A DNA stretch of 64,000 nucleotides from Anaerolineales bacterium. GTDB taxonomy: Bacteria > Chloroflexota > Anaerolineae > Anaerolineales > Villigracilaceae. The position numbers were made by a program, and so were the translations under genes. The notes beneath the pieces are model-generated. The model saw only the letters and a list, made by a program, of their open reading frames with translations. It ran no database searches and was not told the DNA's origin. Location of the stretch: NCBI GenBank assembly GCA_030834895.1, contig JAUQXA010000024.1:62001-126000 (forward strand), written 5' to 3'. The first letter of the stretch is position 1, and every line of letters begins with the position of its first letter. Of the stretch, positions 51,265 to 60,161 are shown piece by piece.

Positions 51265-53766
51265 TTATTGAACCTTCCCCAGTAATCGCGGAAACCAATA
51301 CCATAAAATATCCGCCACGGGCTTGCTGTGGATGGAAGTTGACTTGTCCTGCAACGCGGCTGGTGGATAATATCCACGGCTGACGAAGCCTGTAATCCAC
51401 TGACGCGAATTGACTGCGGTGAGGATGGCTTCGTAGATATCCGCCTGGGTTTGCAGGCTCAGGCTTGCCGAGCCAACATCCGCATTGGGACGGCTGAGCA
51501 GATTCCAATCGAGGCAGGCTCCAGCGCCGTCGGGGATGCATCCGCCAGCCGCTCCAGCCGCTGACGGGTAGGAAACAGCGAGGATGAAAGGTTTATTTAG
51601 CAGGGAGGCAAGCGACGAGACTTCGTTGTCGAGCAGGTGTCCCGCTTCGTTGGAATAATCAGCCTTGGTGGCGCTGGGGTTCGAGGAAAGCGAAGCCGAC
51701 CACAGCAGGTAAATCCCATCAACATCTTGTAGGAAGGTGAGCGGCGCTTCGATTGCGGCTTTGGTGTATGGCAGCGCCCAAAGGACTTGTCCTTTGAAAT
51801 GCTGGCGCACATCGGTGATGATGGAACGCCACTGGGTTTCGCTGTCGGCGGGGACATTCGAGAGAGTCCCGTCCGGAAGTTTGCCGCCGGGCATGGCCGG
51901 GGTGATCCAGTCGCCGCCGAGGATGAGGGTTTGCGCTCCGGTCTGGGCGGCGAGATCGGCATAGTTGACGGCGAAGGCGCGATAGCGCGTGAACCAAGTC
52001 TGCCACCATTGGGCGTCACGCGGGGCGTTCTGCCAGAAGGTTGCGGCATTGGACAGGAAATGCGGGGTCGGGAAGACCGCCACATTCAAACCCAAAGCCC
52101 GGGCTTGTGAAAGCATGATCGCGGAATCAATCCACAGCGGGTCCTGACCGGGAGCGGTGGCGAATCCCAACGGGGAGACGGTGGTGTACGTCCAAGTGGG
52201 AGTGAAAACAACCATGTTTGAACCGATCGCCTGTGTGTTGGTCAACGCCTGCGGCATATAATACGACCAGCTGGGGCGATAGGTTGGTTGAAATTCAACG
52301 CCGGCCACAAATCCGCTGGCGCGCGGCGTGATGCTTGCACCGACCAGCGTGACCGGCTCCGGGTTCTCGAACCATTTCCATGTGCCAACCGTATCCTGAA
52401 TATCCTGCCCCATGAGGCTGGTGGATGCCTGTCTGCCAGTGGGTGCCGCGCCGACAGTTTGGGAGTCATCCGCGCTTCCACATTGACCGTTGCGGCAATA
52501 ACGATAGGAGAATGAACCGAGGATGTTGAGCGGGCTGTAAAGTTTGTATGCCCAGCGGTTGTTGCCGAGCGGCCACATGGGGATTGGTTCCATCCAGCCG
52601 AAGGTGTTGAACTGCATGTAGATGATGTCGCTGGGCGGCGTGACCGATGGAACGGTCACCTCGAAGAGAATTGGCGAATCCCCCGAAGACCAGGATAAAA
52701 CGGTTTCCTGTAAAGTAGTGTCCTGTGTCGGCACGATAAAGTCACGCAGGTTCCACGTCCCGTCTGACTTGTGTTCCGCATTCCAGTATCCATCGCCGAG
52801 GGTGTATTTGTATTGGATGTGTGCTCCGGCGGGCAGAGCAAGGGTCGTGGCGTAACGTCCATCCGGCTGAAGGCTCATGATCGGCATTCGGTCGGGGCTG
52901 GTGCTGACTCCGCCCTGCAAGTCCGCGAAGGTGTTGCCCAGTTGCAGGATGTTTCCCGCAATTCTTACCGGCACACCGGGGACGGTGGTGTCGGGTACGG
53001 TCACCGTGAAAGTGACGTTCACCAGCGGCAGGGATTTCACGCGCAGGTCAACGACGGTTGTCTGTCCGTCGGCGACGGCTGCGCCTTGTTGGAAGGTCTG
53101 ATACATGCCGTCCATGCTGTAGACCAACAGGTTTTGCGTGCCGGTTGGCAATCCACTGAGTTCAAAACGTCCGCTTGAAGTAGTGATGGATTGCATCCCG
53201 CCGGCGGTGACCAGCATGTTGGGCAGGGGCGACCCCGTATCCACATTGGTGATTTGTCCCAAAACGATTCCATGCGGACGCGCGTAGGATTTGTCTCCCC
53301 AGTCCGCGACGATGTCTGTCACCTCGGCTGGACCGGCCACAAAATACATGCGATAACGGATTGGCGCGCCGAGGTTGGTGTCTTCCAACACCTGCGCTGT
53401 TCCGCGCCGCACATAGCGATATTTGACGACTGAATTGTAGGGCAGGGGCAGAGTGGCTGTGTAAGTCAGCGAGTCGCGGGCGCTCATCGGGTATTGCGTG
53501 GCGTTCAACGAAAGCCCGGTTACTTCGTCGAGCACCGCGATGGCCAGCGTCTCATTGGCTTGAAGCGGCTCGGGCAGTGTGGCTACGAAGGTGGTTTGCG
53601 CGGCGACCAGCGGAGTTGGCGAAGGCACAACACTTACTGGCGTCTGTGTGGCCGTGCCGTTGCCAAATGGATTTTCGAATAATGACAGAGTGCATGCCTG
53701 CCCTGCAAGGACGAGCACCACTGCCGCGGTAATGATGCGGCGCGACAAGACGGACTTCAAGTTCAT
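51265..53766 (-). CDS. Large multi-domain lipoprotein with a glycosidase-like TIM barrel
   Basis: An 833-residue lipoprotein (signal VLVLAGQAC, Cys25). Domains by eye: ~55-155 a starch-binding-like beta-sandwich (YTATLPLPYNSVVKYRYVRR); ~165-245 carboxypeptidase-regulatory-like (SGRFELSGLPTGTQNLLVYS); ~250-350 and ~355-460 two further sandwiches (GRYATTLALPAGAHIQYKYT; RWAYKLYSPLNILGSFSYRY); ~480-830 a TIM barrel similar to GH113-like glycosidases (GFVAGVEFQPTYRPSWSYYM, VVFTPTWTYTTVSP, LILGGDWITPAMPGG, ending DILWYWFPRLLGK). Probably a surface carbohydrate-active protein. Catalytic residues could not be fixed, so activity is open. Confidence 0.78.
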   Translation of the reverse strand: MNLKSVLSRRIITAAVVLVLAGQACTLSLFENPFGNGTATQTPVSVVPSPTPLVAAQTTFVATLPEPLQANETLAIAVLDEVTGLSLNATQYPMSARDSLTYTATLPLPYNSVVKYRYVRRGTAQVLEDTNLGAPIRYRMYFVAGPAEVTDIVADWGDKSYARPHGIVLGQITNVDTGSPLPNMLVTAGGMQSITTSSGRFELSGLPTGTQNLLVYSMDGMYQTFQQGAAVADGQTTVVDLRVKSLPLVNVTFTVTVPDTTVPGVPVRIAGNILQLGNTFADLQGGVSTSPDRMPIMSLQPDGRYATTLALPAGAHIQYKYTLGDGYWNAEHKSDGTWNLRDFIVPTQDTTLQETVLSWSSGDSPILFEVTVPSVTPPSDIIYMQFNTFGWMEPIPMWPLGNNRWAYKLYSPLNILGSFSYRYCRNGQCGSADDSQTVGAAPTGRQASTSLMGQDIQDTVGTWKWFENPEPVTLVGASITPRASGFVAGVEFQPTYRPSWSYYMPQALTNTQAIGSNMVVFTPTWTYTTVSPLGFATAPGQDPLWIDSAIMLSQARALGLNVAVFPTPHFLSNAATFWQNAPRDAQWWQTWFTRYRAFAVNYADLAAQTGAQTLILGGDWITPAMPGGKLPDGTLSNVPADSETQWRSIITDVRQHFKGQVLWALPYTKAAIEAPLTFLQDVDGIYLLWSASLSSNPSATKADYSNEAGHLLDNEVSSLASLLNKPFILAVSYPSAAGAAGGCIPDGAGACLDWNLLSRPNADVGSASLSLQTQADIYEAILTAVNSRQWITGFVSRGYYPPAALQDKSTSIHSKPVADILWYWFPRLLGKVQ

Positions 53767-53793
53767 TCTCTCTCCTCGGATAAATGATATCCC

Positions 53794-54714
53794 CTATGCT
53801 GATTCCGCTTCGGCGGCTTTTTTCTCTTCTTCAGCTTGTTTACGCTTTCGCCCGGCGTAGGCGATATAGCTCAAGCCGATGCTGAAAAAGTAGAGCAGGA
53901 TCAATGGTAGCATCACCAGTCCCTGGTTGAAAAAATCGATGGTCGGCGTGACCATGGCGGCAACGATGGCGATAATCACTACCGCCAGCCTCCATTGATC
54001 GGCGAGCACCTTCGGCTTGACAAAGCCAAGAGCGGACAAAACATAAATAACCAGCGGAAACTCGAACGACAACCCAATCCAGAACATCAGACCGGTGACG
54101 AAGGAATAATACGTCTGCGGACGCAGTTGGGTGTTGACGTTCATGAATCCCGTCAGGAAAGGCATGGCCGCAGGCAGCATGATAAAGAATGTAAACGCTG
54201 CGCCTCCAATGAAGAAAATGGATGCCAGCGGAATTCCCGCCAGCCCCATTTTGCGTTCATAGGGTCTCAGTCCCGGTGCGGCGAACAACCACATTTCAAA
54301 AGCAATGTACGGGATCGATAGCGCAATGCCGGCAAAGATGGCTACCTTCATGAACACGCCGATGGATTCAGTCGGGTCAATGGCGGTCAGTGCTCCCAAT
54401 CCGCCAATGGGACGGGCAAGGAAATCGATAACCTTTTCTGTGAAGAAAAAGGAGACGCATACCATCAGGATCAACATCAGCAGGGAGCGCAGCAGATGTT
54501 TGCGCAGGTCTTCCACCTGGTCCCACATCATCCGGCGCGTTTCCGCATTCTGGGTCAGCTCAACGAACACCTCTCCCAGCGGGTGTTCCTCCGGTTCGGT
54601 ATTCAGGTACTGGTTGAACTGGCGGATCTTCCGGAAGGGGAAGGCAGCAATGTTATAGACCAGGCGAAATGGGAAGGTGACGACCCGCCACAGCTTCAGG
54701 AAAAAATTACGCAT
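53794..54714 (-). CDS. tatC: Sec-independent protein translocase TatC
   Basis: A 306-residue protein with six TM helices. TatC features: LRKHLLRSLLMLILMVCVSF, SIPYIAFEMWLFAAPGLRPY with the conserved Glu/Phe region, AFTFFIMLPAAMPFLTGF, LMFWIGLSFEFPLVIYVLSA and ILLYFFSIGLSYIAY. TatC receives twin-arginine signal peptides and builds the channel with TatA/B. The N-terminus is about 75 residues longer than usual before TM1 and has repeated FPFR motifs (FPFRLVYNIAAFPFRKI), suggesting an amphipathic addition. It overlaps the upstream tatA/B-like gene by eight bases. Confidence 0.94.
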   Translation of the reverse strand: MRNFFLKLWRVVTFPFRLVYNIAAFPFRKIRQFNQYLNTEPEEHPLGEVFVELTQNAETRRMMWDQVEDLRKHLLRSLLMLILMVCVSFFFTEKVIDFLARPIGGLGALTAIDPTESIGVFMKVAIFAGIALSIPYIAFEMWLFAAPGLRPYERKMGLAGIPLASIFFIGGAAFTFFIMLPAAMPFLTGFMNVNTQLRPQTYYSFVTGLMFWIGLSFEFPLVIYVLSALGFVKPKVLADQWRLAVVIIAIVAAMVTPTIDFFNQGLVMLPLILLYFFSIGLSYIAYAGRKRKQAEEEKKAAEAESA

Positions 54715-55105
54715 CTGCTTTGGAGTCGCTTTCGTTTGCTTTGGTTTCCGCCGGGGCGGGCGGCTCGATTTTATTTTCGGGTGTGGGGCTGACCATAGGC
54801 GAAGGCTGAGAGCCTAACGGACTGACCGGTCTTTGGGGCTTATCGTTGATGAGATTGGCGGTGTTTCTCAATTCTTTGCCAACATCGCCCAATTCCTCGT
54901 TCGCCTCGCGCATCAAGCGGTTGGGCAGGGTGCGCAATTCGCGTGAGGTTTGCTGGAACATCTTCCACCCGTCAGAGGTGACGATGTTTCGCAGCCATTT
55001 ACCAACGGTTCTGCCTGCTTTTTGCATATCTTTTGGTCCCAGAATGATCAGGGCAATGATGAGGATGAAAACGAATTCAGATGCGCCAACGCCTAATATT
55101 TCCAT
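54707..55105 (-). CDS. Sec-independent translocase TatA/TatB family protein
   Basis: A 132-residue protein: one N-terminal TM (SEFVFILIIALIILGPKDM), the hinge GPKDMQKAGRTVGKWLRN, an amphipathic helix (MFQQTSRELRTLPNRLM), then a Pro-rich disordered tail. Length and the extended helix fit TatB better than TatA; the ILGPKxM-x-AGR motif is the shared one. It assembles with TatC to export folded proteins. It overlaps tatC and lies three bases from nusB, so these genes are cotranscribed. Confidence 0.92.
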   Translation of the reverse strand: MEILGVGASEFVFILIIALIILGPKDMQKAGRTVGKWLRNIVTSDGWKMFQQTSRELRTLPNRLMREANEELGDVGKELRNTANLINDKPQRPVSPLGSQPSPMVSPTPENKIEPPAPAETKANESDSKADA

Positions 55106-55108
55106 TTT

Positions 55109-55570
55109 TTAGGGTTCCAGTTTATTTTCCTTCTCGATCCTTTTTTGAATGATCTGGTGAATTTCATGTTCGTGATCCACCAACGTGCCCAACACTCCGT
55201 TGATGAAACGTGGCGCGGAATCCGAGCCGTACTGTTTTGCCAGTTCCACCGCCTCATTGATGGCCACTTTAACCGGGGTCTGGTGGTACACGGCAAATTC
55301 CCAAAAGGCGATCCGCAGGATGTTGCGGTCGATTGCCGCGATCTGATCCAGCGGCCATTCGGGAGCATATTTCGAGATCAATTGGTCGAGGTCTTGGGTG
55401 AGGGGTAGTACGCCAAAGACGATCTGACGCGAAAACTCAGCCAGGTTATCGGAAAGGGGTGTTTCCTCCAGACGAAGTTTCAGCACGTCGCCTGGAGGAT
55501 GGTTGCTCGCAATATCGGTTTCGTAAAGTACTTGCAGGGCGATGGAGCGTGCCCTGGTTCGGGGTTTCAT
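55109..55570 (-). CDS. nusB: Transcription antitermination factor NusB
   Basis: A 153-residue helical RNA-binding protein. Start ATG 55570 gives KPRTRARSIALQVLYETDIA, the typical N-terminal Arg-rich region; the longer ORF is a shadow of the next gene. Other features: FSRQIVFGVLPLTQDLDQLI, WPLDQIAAIDRNILRIAFWE, VAINEAVELAKQYGSDSAPR and FINGVLGTLV. NusB binds boxA with NusE in rRNA antitermination. It follows the Asp23 gene by one base (stop and start nearly abut), the usual asp23-nusB arrangement. Confidence 0.94.
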   Translation of the reverse strand: MKPRTRARSIALQVLYETDIASNHPPGDVLKLRLEETPLSDNLAEFSRQIVFGVLPLTQDLDQLISKYAPEWPLDQIAAIDRNILRIAFWEFAVYHQTPVKVAINEAVELAKQYGSDSAPRFINGVLGTLVDHEHEIHQIIQKRIEKENKLEP

Positions 55571-55571
55571 T

Positions 55572-55919
55572 CTAACGGGCCTCGCTGTCGTGGTAGTCGA
55601 TGTCTTCAATGTGGATGTTGACGCAGCCCACGTCCATGCCGACCATCTCCTGCATGGCGCGGGCCACATTCTGCTGGACGTTGCGGCTGACTTCGCGGAT
55701 GTTCACATCCTGCTGGAGGACGACGTGCAAGTCCACATATACCGCGTTCTCCTCGGTTTCGATTCGCACTCCGTCGCCTGCCCCGCGTTTGAAGAGCCGA
55801 TTTACCCCACCAGAGATGGGGGCTAGTCTGCTTACGCCCGGCACACTCAATGCCGAAAGGCGGGCGATGGTCATAAGTACCTCAGGGGATACTGTGGTCT
55901 TTCCTTGTGTGTCTTCCAT
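55572..55919 (-). CDS. Asp23/Gls24 family envelope stress protein
   Basis: A 115-residue protein; ATG at 55919 with AGGAG nine bases upstream (the ORF's TTG at 55940 is less likely). Features: VSPEVLMTIARLSALSVPGV, NRLFKRGAGDGVRIE, VYVDLHVVLQQDVNIREVSR, VQQNVARAMQEMVGMDVGCV and NIHIEDIDY: the complete Asp23 pattern. The family is linked to the envelope or to alkaline shock and is commonly next to nusB. Cotranscribed with nusB. Confidence 0.92.
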   Translation of the reverse strand: MEDTQGKTTVSPEVLMTIARLSALSVPGVSRLAPISGGVNRLFKRGAGDGVRIETEENAVYVDLHVVLQQDVNIREVSRNVQQNVARAMQEMVGMDVGCVNIHIEDIDYHDSEAR

Positions 55920-55968
55920 TATCTTTTGCTCCTTACTCAAAACTACTCGCTATTCTCTGTTCTCTAAC

Positions 55969-56727
55969 TCACATCATTGCCATGCCGCCATCCACGCCGA
56001 GAACTTGACCGGTGATGTAGGCGGCTTCGTCCGAGGCGAAAAAGGCGGCGGCGTAGGCGATCTCTTCGGGCTTTCCCTTGCGCGCCAGCGGCACCAGTTT
56101 GAGCGCGGCTTCGAGCGTTTCGGGTGGCATGGATTCGAGGATTTCAGTATCCACAAAACCCGGCGCGATGGCGTTGACGGTGATATTGCGTGTCGCAACT
56201 TCGCGGGCAAGAGCCTTGGTGAAGGCGATCTGTCCGCCTTTGGAAGCCGAATAATTTGTTTGCCCGGGGTTGCCCATCTGTCCCGCTACCGAAGCGATGT
56301 TGATGATTCGTCCAACGCGCTTGCGCATCATGTGCTTGACTGCGGCTTTCGAGCAGTTGAACGTGCTCTTCAAATTGGTGTTGATGACCGCATCCCAATC
56401 GGCTTCGGGCATCAACATGATCAACTGGTCGCGGGTGATGCCTGCGTTGTTGACGAGGATGTCCAGTCCGCCGAAGGTGTCAATGACGAATTTGACCAGC
56501 GTTTCGGACTGCTTGAAGTCCGAAACATCAGCCTGAAACGCGGCGGCTTTTCCGCCTGCGGCTCGAATCTGCTTCACAACTTCTTCCGCGGCTTCAGGTG
56601 ATTTGTTGTAATTGACCACAACCGCCGCGCCGCGCGCCGCAAACTCCAAAGCAATGGCGCGTCCGATGCCGCGTGACCCGCCGGTGACAAGCGCGACTTT
56701 ATTCTCTAACGCTAAGGTGGATGACAT
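55969..56727 (-). CDS. fabG: 3-oxoacyl-ACP reductase (FabG, SDR family)
   Basis: A 252-residue SDR. NADPH motif KVALVTGGSRGIGRAIALEF, NNAGITRD, catalytic Ser in RIINIASVAGQMGN, NYSASKGGQIAFTKALA with Tyr and Lys, and NAIAPGFVDTEI; the closing TGQVLGVDGGMAMM is the FabG C-terminus. It reduces beta-ketoacyl-ACP in fatty-acid elongation. Start: AGGAG seven bases upstream. Next to Asp23/nusB. Closely related SDRs of other function cannot be fully excluded. Confidence 0.9.
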   Translation of the reverse strand: MSSTLALENKVALVTGGSRGIGRAIALEFAARGAAVVVNYNKSPEAAEEVVKQIRAAGGKAAAFQADVSDFKQSETLVKFVIDTFGGLDILVNNAGITRDQLIMLMPEADWDAVINTNLKSTFNCSKAAVKHMMRKRVGRIINIASVAGQMGNPGQTNYSASKGGQIAFTKALAREVATRNITVNAIAPGFVDTEILESMPPETLEAALKLVPLARKGKPEEIAYAAAFFASDEAAYITGQVLGVDGGMAMM

Positions 56728-56830
56728 GAACTGACTCCTGTGTGCTGAAATTATACATCATGTGGAATAACCCTCCATCCCCTCTTTGGAAACGCAAACA
56801 CGCTTCCACCACTTGGCGGTGGGAATAGTT

Positions 56831-57709
56831 TTAGCCCGCGAACGAACACGGTTGCTTTGCTATGGAGTAAAAATCAAAGTCGAACAGGTGATAAAAGCCA
56901 AACTGCGAATACAACCCATACCCCGCTTTGCTTGCGGTCAGGGCGATCATTTTGTAACCGGCAACCTTTGCTTCTGCAAGCAGGCGCGTTAGGATGGCTT
57001 TGCCATATCCTTTTTTGTGATGCTCGGGCAGGGTCGCCATGACGTAGATACCGGGGATGTCCGCACCTTCGATGATCGCACCGATGGATACAGGTTTGGA
57101 TTCGTCCCTGCCAGCCAGAAATAAACACGCCGGGCTGGAATCGTCCAGCCAATCAGATGGCATATCTTCAAAATAAGTCTTTGCTTCGCCTTCAGGGAAC
57201 TTGAATGCAATCCTGCGAATCGTGCTTGCGGCTTGTAAATCCGCCATAGTTCGAGCACGCCAGACGCGGATGTTTCTGTCGTAGTCCGGGAAAGACCTTT
57301 TATCTTCCAGGGAGGCAAGCATAGCAGGTAATGGTGGCGCATCATAAGCCAGCCCATGCCTTTCCAGCATTCGAGCGATATTTTGTGGAGAAGGTTGTGC
57401 GCTCATCCACCAATACCAGGGGACATTTCGTTTGGCGAAGAATTTAATAACGGCTTTGACTTCTTCGTCAATCTCTTTCTCGCTGCTTCCCGCAGGGAAA
57501 TCACAGCCGAGTGCAAGGTTGAGCAGGGGAATTTTGAATCCTGTGGAAGATGCTTTTACTCCCTTGCCAACAAACGTTGCTGCCTGCGGACTCCGCGACG
57601 AAAGCCACGCTTGCACCGTCAGCGTGTGGCGCTCGACGAGTTGAATCAACCCGCGGCGCGGTTTGCCGAAGCGTTTCAGAAGTTCTTCGTCGGAGAGAGT
57701 CACCTGCAT
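56831..57709 (-). CDS. GNAT-family N-acetyltransferase with N-terminal extension
   Basis: A 292-residue protein. The C-terminal GNAT domain is clear: IRVWRARTMADLQAASTIRR, ACLFLAGRDESKPVSIGAII, GIYVMATLPEHHKKGYGKAI (acetyl-CoA P-loop, Q/R-x-x-G-x-G/A) and LTRLLAEAKVAGYKMIALTA, ending YGLYSQFGFYHLFDF. The N-terminal ~150 residues (GLIQLVERHTLTVQAWLSSR) form a second alpha/beta domain also found in paired GNATs. The substrate is unknown. A 103-base gap with a TATAAT that probably serves fabG precedes the downstream gene. Confidence 0.82.
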   Translation of the reverse strand: MQVTLSDEELLKRFGKPRRGLIQLVERHTLTVQAWLSSRSPQAATFVGKGVKASSTGFKIPLLNLALGCDFPAGSSEKEIDEEVKAVIKFFAKRNVPWYWWMSAQPSPQNIARMLERHGLAYDAPPLPAMLASLEDKRSFPDYDRNIRVWRARTMADLQAASTIRRIAFKFPEGEAKTYFEDMPSDWLDDSSPACLFLAGRDESKPVSIGAIIEGADIPGIYVMATLPEHHKKGYGKAILTRLLAEAKVAGYKMIALTASKAGYGLYSQFGFYHLFDFDFYSIAKQPCSFAG

Positions 57710-57713
57710 AAGA

Positions 57714-58382
57714 TTATTTTTTTACACGTATCCCAAACGCCAACGCCGCACCACCTCCGAGGGCGAGGATGGCCGCCCAAAGGAAGGCATCCTGCCAGAA
57801 GCGGATGGGGAAGAGTCGGATGAGAGTATCCGAGAAATAGAAAAGCCAGGAATTACCCTCGAAGAATATCTGGTGGAAGTAGGTGAAGAACTGCCAGAAC
57901 ACATCGGGATTGGCCACGATGCCGATCCCAGCCGTCAACCCGAGCGCCGCCGCCAGCCCGATCATCCACAGTCCGCCGCGCCGCAAACCGTTGAGGTAGT
58001 CGGGCATCCAGCTGTCGCGTTTGGCAAAGATGGCAAGCGCCGCCAAGATGATGAGGGAAATCGTCCACACGCCGAGGGCGTTGAGCACCACGCCTTTGAC
58101 ATCTTCCATGTGACTGAGTTCGCGTTCGTTGTAGAGCGGGGTTCCATCGTCGAATTTCAAATCGCCGAGGTAGGAGATATCTGCGCTGCTGATGAGGTAC
58201 TCCACCGAGGGTTTCGCCCAACGCAGGCGGTCTTCTTTGGTGAAGCCGTATTCATCTGCGGGGAAGTAGGGCATATTGTATTCGACGGTGTAAAAAATTG
58301 GCGTGAGCAGAATCCGTAACGCCGCGCCGATGAGGGCGATGGGGGTTAGGAAGGAGATGAGGTGGGAGAGGAAGGGTTTCAT
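57714..58382 (-). CDS. TIGR01906/DUF1461 family membrane protein
   Basis: A 222-residue membrane protein with TM helices at the N-terminus, near LGVWTISLIILAALAIFAKR, LWMIGLAAALGLTAGIGIVA and the C-terminus. The periplasmic part carries YEEYGFTKEDR-like (DEYGFTKEDRLRWAKPSVEY) and LYNERELSHMEDVKGVV, and HQIFFEGNSWLFYFSDTLIR, the recognisable DUF1461 features. Function unknown. Start ATG. It is followed on the same strand by the GNAT gene after five bases. Confidence 0.85.
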   Translation of the reverse strand: MKPFLSHLISFLTPIALIGAALRILLTPIFYTVEYNMPYFPADEYGFTKEDRLRWAKPSVEYLISSADISYLGDLKFDDGTPLYNERELSHMEDVKGVVLNALGVWTISLIILAALAIFAKRDSWMPDYLNGLRRGGLWMIGLAAALGLTAGIGIVANPDVFWQFFTYFHQIFFEGNSWLFYFSDTLIRLFPIRFWQDAFLWAAILALGGGAALAFGIRVKK

Positions 58383-58395
58383 ATTTTTAGGATTA

Positions 58396-58492
58396 TGTCA
58401 TTGCGAGCCGCGCTCTTGTTCTTTGCGGCGAAGCAATCCACAAATGAGCAGGAGATTGCTTCGGGCGAAAAAACATCGCCCTCGCAATGACA
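58396..58492. repeat. Full REP-like palindrome, TGTCATTGCGAG/GAAGCAATC family
   Basis: TGTCATTGCGAGCC...GCGGCGAAGCAATCC on the left is mirrored by GGAGATTGCTTCGGGCG...CCCTCGCAATGACA. Between them lies CACAAATGAGCA. It fills the 118-base gap between the spermidine-synthase fusion and the DUF1461 gene. A half copy is at 21504-21531 and a related arm at 30159-30193. Confidence 0.8.
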
Positions 58493-58500
58493 TCAAATGA

Positions 58501-60054
58501 TTATTGCAAAAACTCCAGCCCGCCCTGGAGGACGAAACTAACCACCATGTCGTTGACAATCCACTCGATGGGAGCGAGGTCGTCGGTGAAGACGGTGGTG
58601 GTTTCATAGCCATCCTTGAAGTTGGCAAAGGCCGCCGACATGGCAGTCACCAGCAGCGGGTGGGTATTCGGATCGGAGGCGAGCGCAACCAGATTGGCGG
58701 TGAAGTCGTCTCGCGTAGTCGGCTGCTTGGTGGCGAAGATCATCGTGTTCAGCGAGCCGGGGATGTCCATGATGTGAATGGACGGGAACTGGGTCGCCAT
58801 CGTTGTCGCCAGCCCGTCGATCAGCCGCCTGTCGCCGGGAGTGGAACCCACGTTGAGGGTCAGCACTCCGTCGTCGGCGAGGTGCGAAGCGGCAATCTCG
58901 AAGAATTCGCGGGTGGTCATGTGCGGCGGGATGTAGGGCGGACGGTAGGCGTCCACCGCGATGATGTCATATTTGTACGGAATGCGTTCCAGGTTCAGCC
59001 GCCCGTCGCCGACATGGACGGTGAGGTTGGGCAGGTTCATGCCGAAGTATTCCCTGCCGACCTCCACAATCTGTTCGTCGAGTTCAAAACCGTCGATGGC
59101 AAGGTCGTCGCCGTAGATCGCCGTTGCCTGTCGCGCCGCCGTCCCCGCCGCCAAGCCGACAATCGCCATGCGCTTCACATCTTCCGGTTTGCGATTTGCA
59201 TAGAAAAAGGGACCGACGGAAAACTGCTCCCAGGGTCCGCCGTAGTTGAGCGTGTCGGGATGATATATCGAGTGAACGCCCTGCCCGTCGTTGAGTTTGA
59301 GAAGTGTGTAGCCGCTTTGCTGCACCACCTGAATGTAGTTGTACGCCGACTCGGTTTCGTAAACTTGTCCCGCGCTGTTCTTGAGCGACTGTCCCGCCGA
59401 GAAGATGGCGACGGCGATTAGTGCGATGGGCATCCAAATCAGCTTGAGCATTTCGCGCGGACTGGCAAAGCTGGCAAGCCCAATCAGCGCGACAATCAGC
59501 AGGAAAATGCCGAAACTGAAAAAGGTCAGTTTAGTGCCAATGGTGGGAATCAAAATCAGGGTCGGCAGAAACGTCCCGATAAAGGAGCCAAGCGTCGAGA
59601 TGGCGTAAATCTGACCCGAGATTTGACCAGCCTTCGACGTGTCGTCCACCGAGAGGCGGATGGCGAAGGGAGAGATGGTTCCCAGCAGGGTGATTGGCAC
59701 GATGAACAGAATCAGCACGGCGATGAAGGAGCCCGCCATGACGCCGACTTCCAGCGCCTCGAAGCCCGTTGCCGCGAATTTGAGGACGGGTCCCGCCACG
59801 TAGGGGACAAGCCCGATGGTGAACGCGCCCCATGCAAGGATGCGGTACATTGCGCCGGGCGTCGGGTTTTGGTCTGCCCATTTGCCGCCGAGGAAGTATC
59901 CCAGCGTGAGGTAGATGAGAATCAGCCCAATGATGCTCGCCCATACGAGGTTGCTCGTGCCGAAGACGTTGCCAATTAAACGTCCCGCAGCGAGTTCAGC
60001 GGCGAGGGTGGTCATGCCGGATGAAAAGACAGTAAAGAGGAGGAATTTTTTCAT
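58501..60054 (-). CDS. Fused MFS-like/spermidine synthase-like protein
   Basis: A 517-residue protein. The N-terminal ~230 residues are about seven TM helices of the family's membrane half (FLLFTVFSSGMTTLAAELAA, LIYLTLGYFLGGKWADQN, then SFIAVLILFIVPITLLGTIS). The C-terminal half is a spermidine-synthase-like Rossmann fold (DVKRMAIVGLAAGTAARQAT, AIDGFELDEQIVEVGREYFG, LTVHVGDGRLNLERIPYKYD and IIAVDAYRPPYIPPHMTTRE). The polyamine-site Asp is partly kept. Family members are common in Chloroflexota; whether it makes spermidine or acts as a transporter/methyltransferase is unsettled. Confidence 0.85.
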   Translation of the reverse strand: MKKFLLFTVFSSGMTTLAAELAAGRLIGNVFGTSNLVWASIIGLILIYLTLGYFLGGKWADQNPTPGAMYRILAWGAFTIGLVPYVAGPVLKFAATGFEALEVGVMAGSFIAVLILFIVPITLLGTISPFAIRLSVDDTSKAGQISGQIYAISTLGSFIGTFLPTLILIPTIGTKLTFFSFGIFLLIVALIGLASFASPREMLKLIWMPIALIAVAIFSAGQSLKNSAGQVYETESAYNYIQVVQQSGYTLLKLNDGQGVHSIYHPDTLNYGGPWEQFSVGPFFYANRKPEDVKRMAIVGLAAGTAARQATAIYGDDLAIDGFELDEQIVEVGREYFGMNLPNLTVHVGDGRLNLERIPYKYDIIAVDAYRPPYIPPHMTTREFFEIAASHLADDGVLTLNVGSTPGDRRLIDGLATTMATQFPSIHIMDIPGSLNTMIFATKQPTTRDDFTANLVALASDPNTHPLLVTAMSAAFANFKDGYETTTVFTDDLAPIEWIVNDMVVSFVLQGGLEFLQ

Positions 60055-60081
60055 TGTTGTTCCGTGATGTAGGATGGGGGG

Positions 60082-60112
60082 ATTATAACAAGACAGGAAA
60101 CATTTCTGTTAA
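60082..60112 (-). promoter_or_regulatory. Possible promoter of the spermidine-synthase-like gene
   Basis: Minus strand: TTAACA, a 19-base spacer, TATAAT (60087-60082), about 28 bases before the start codon. The spacing is slightly long; the -10 box is perfect. Confidence 0.4.
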
Positions 60113-60161
60113 AAAACGAAGGCAGGATAATCCCGCCGCTATGTCTTTTTGATCTTGTATA

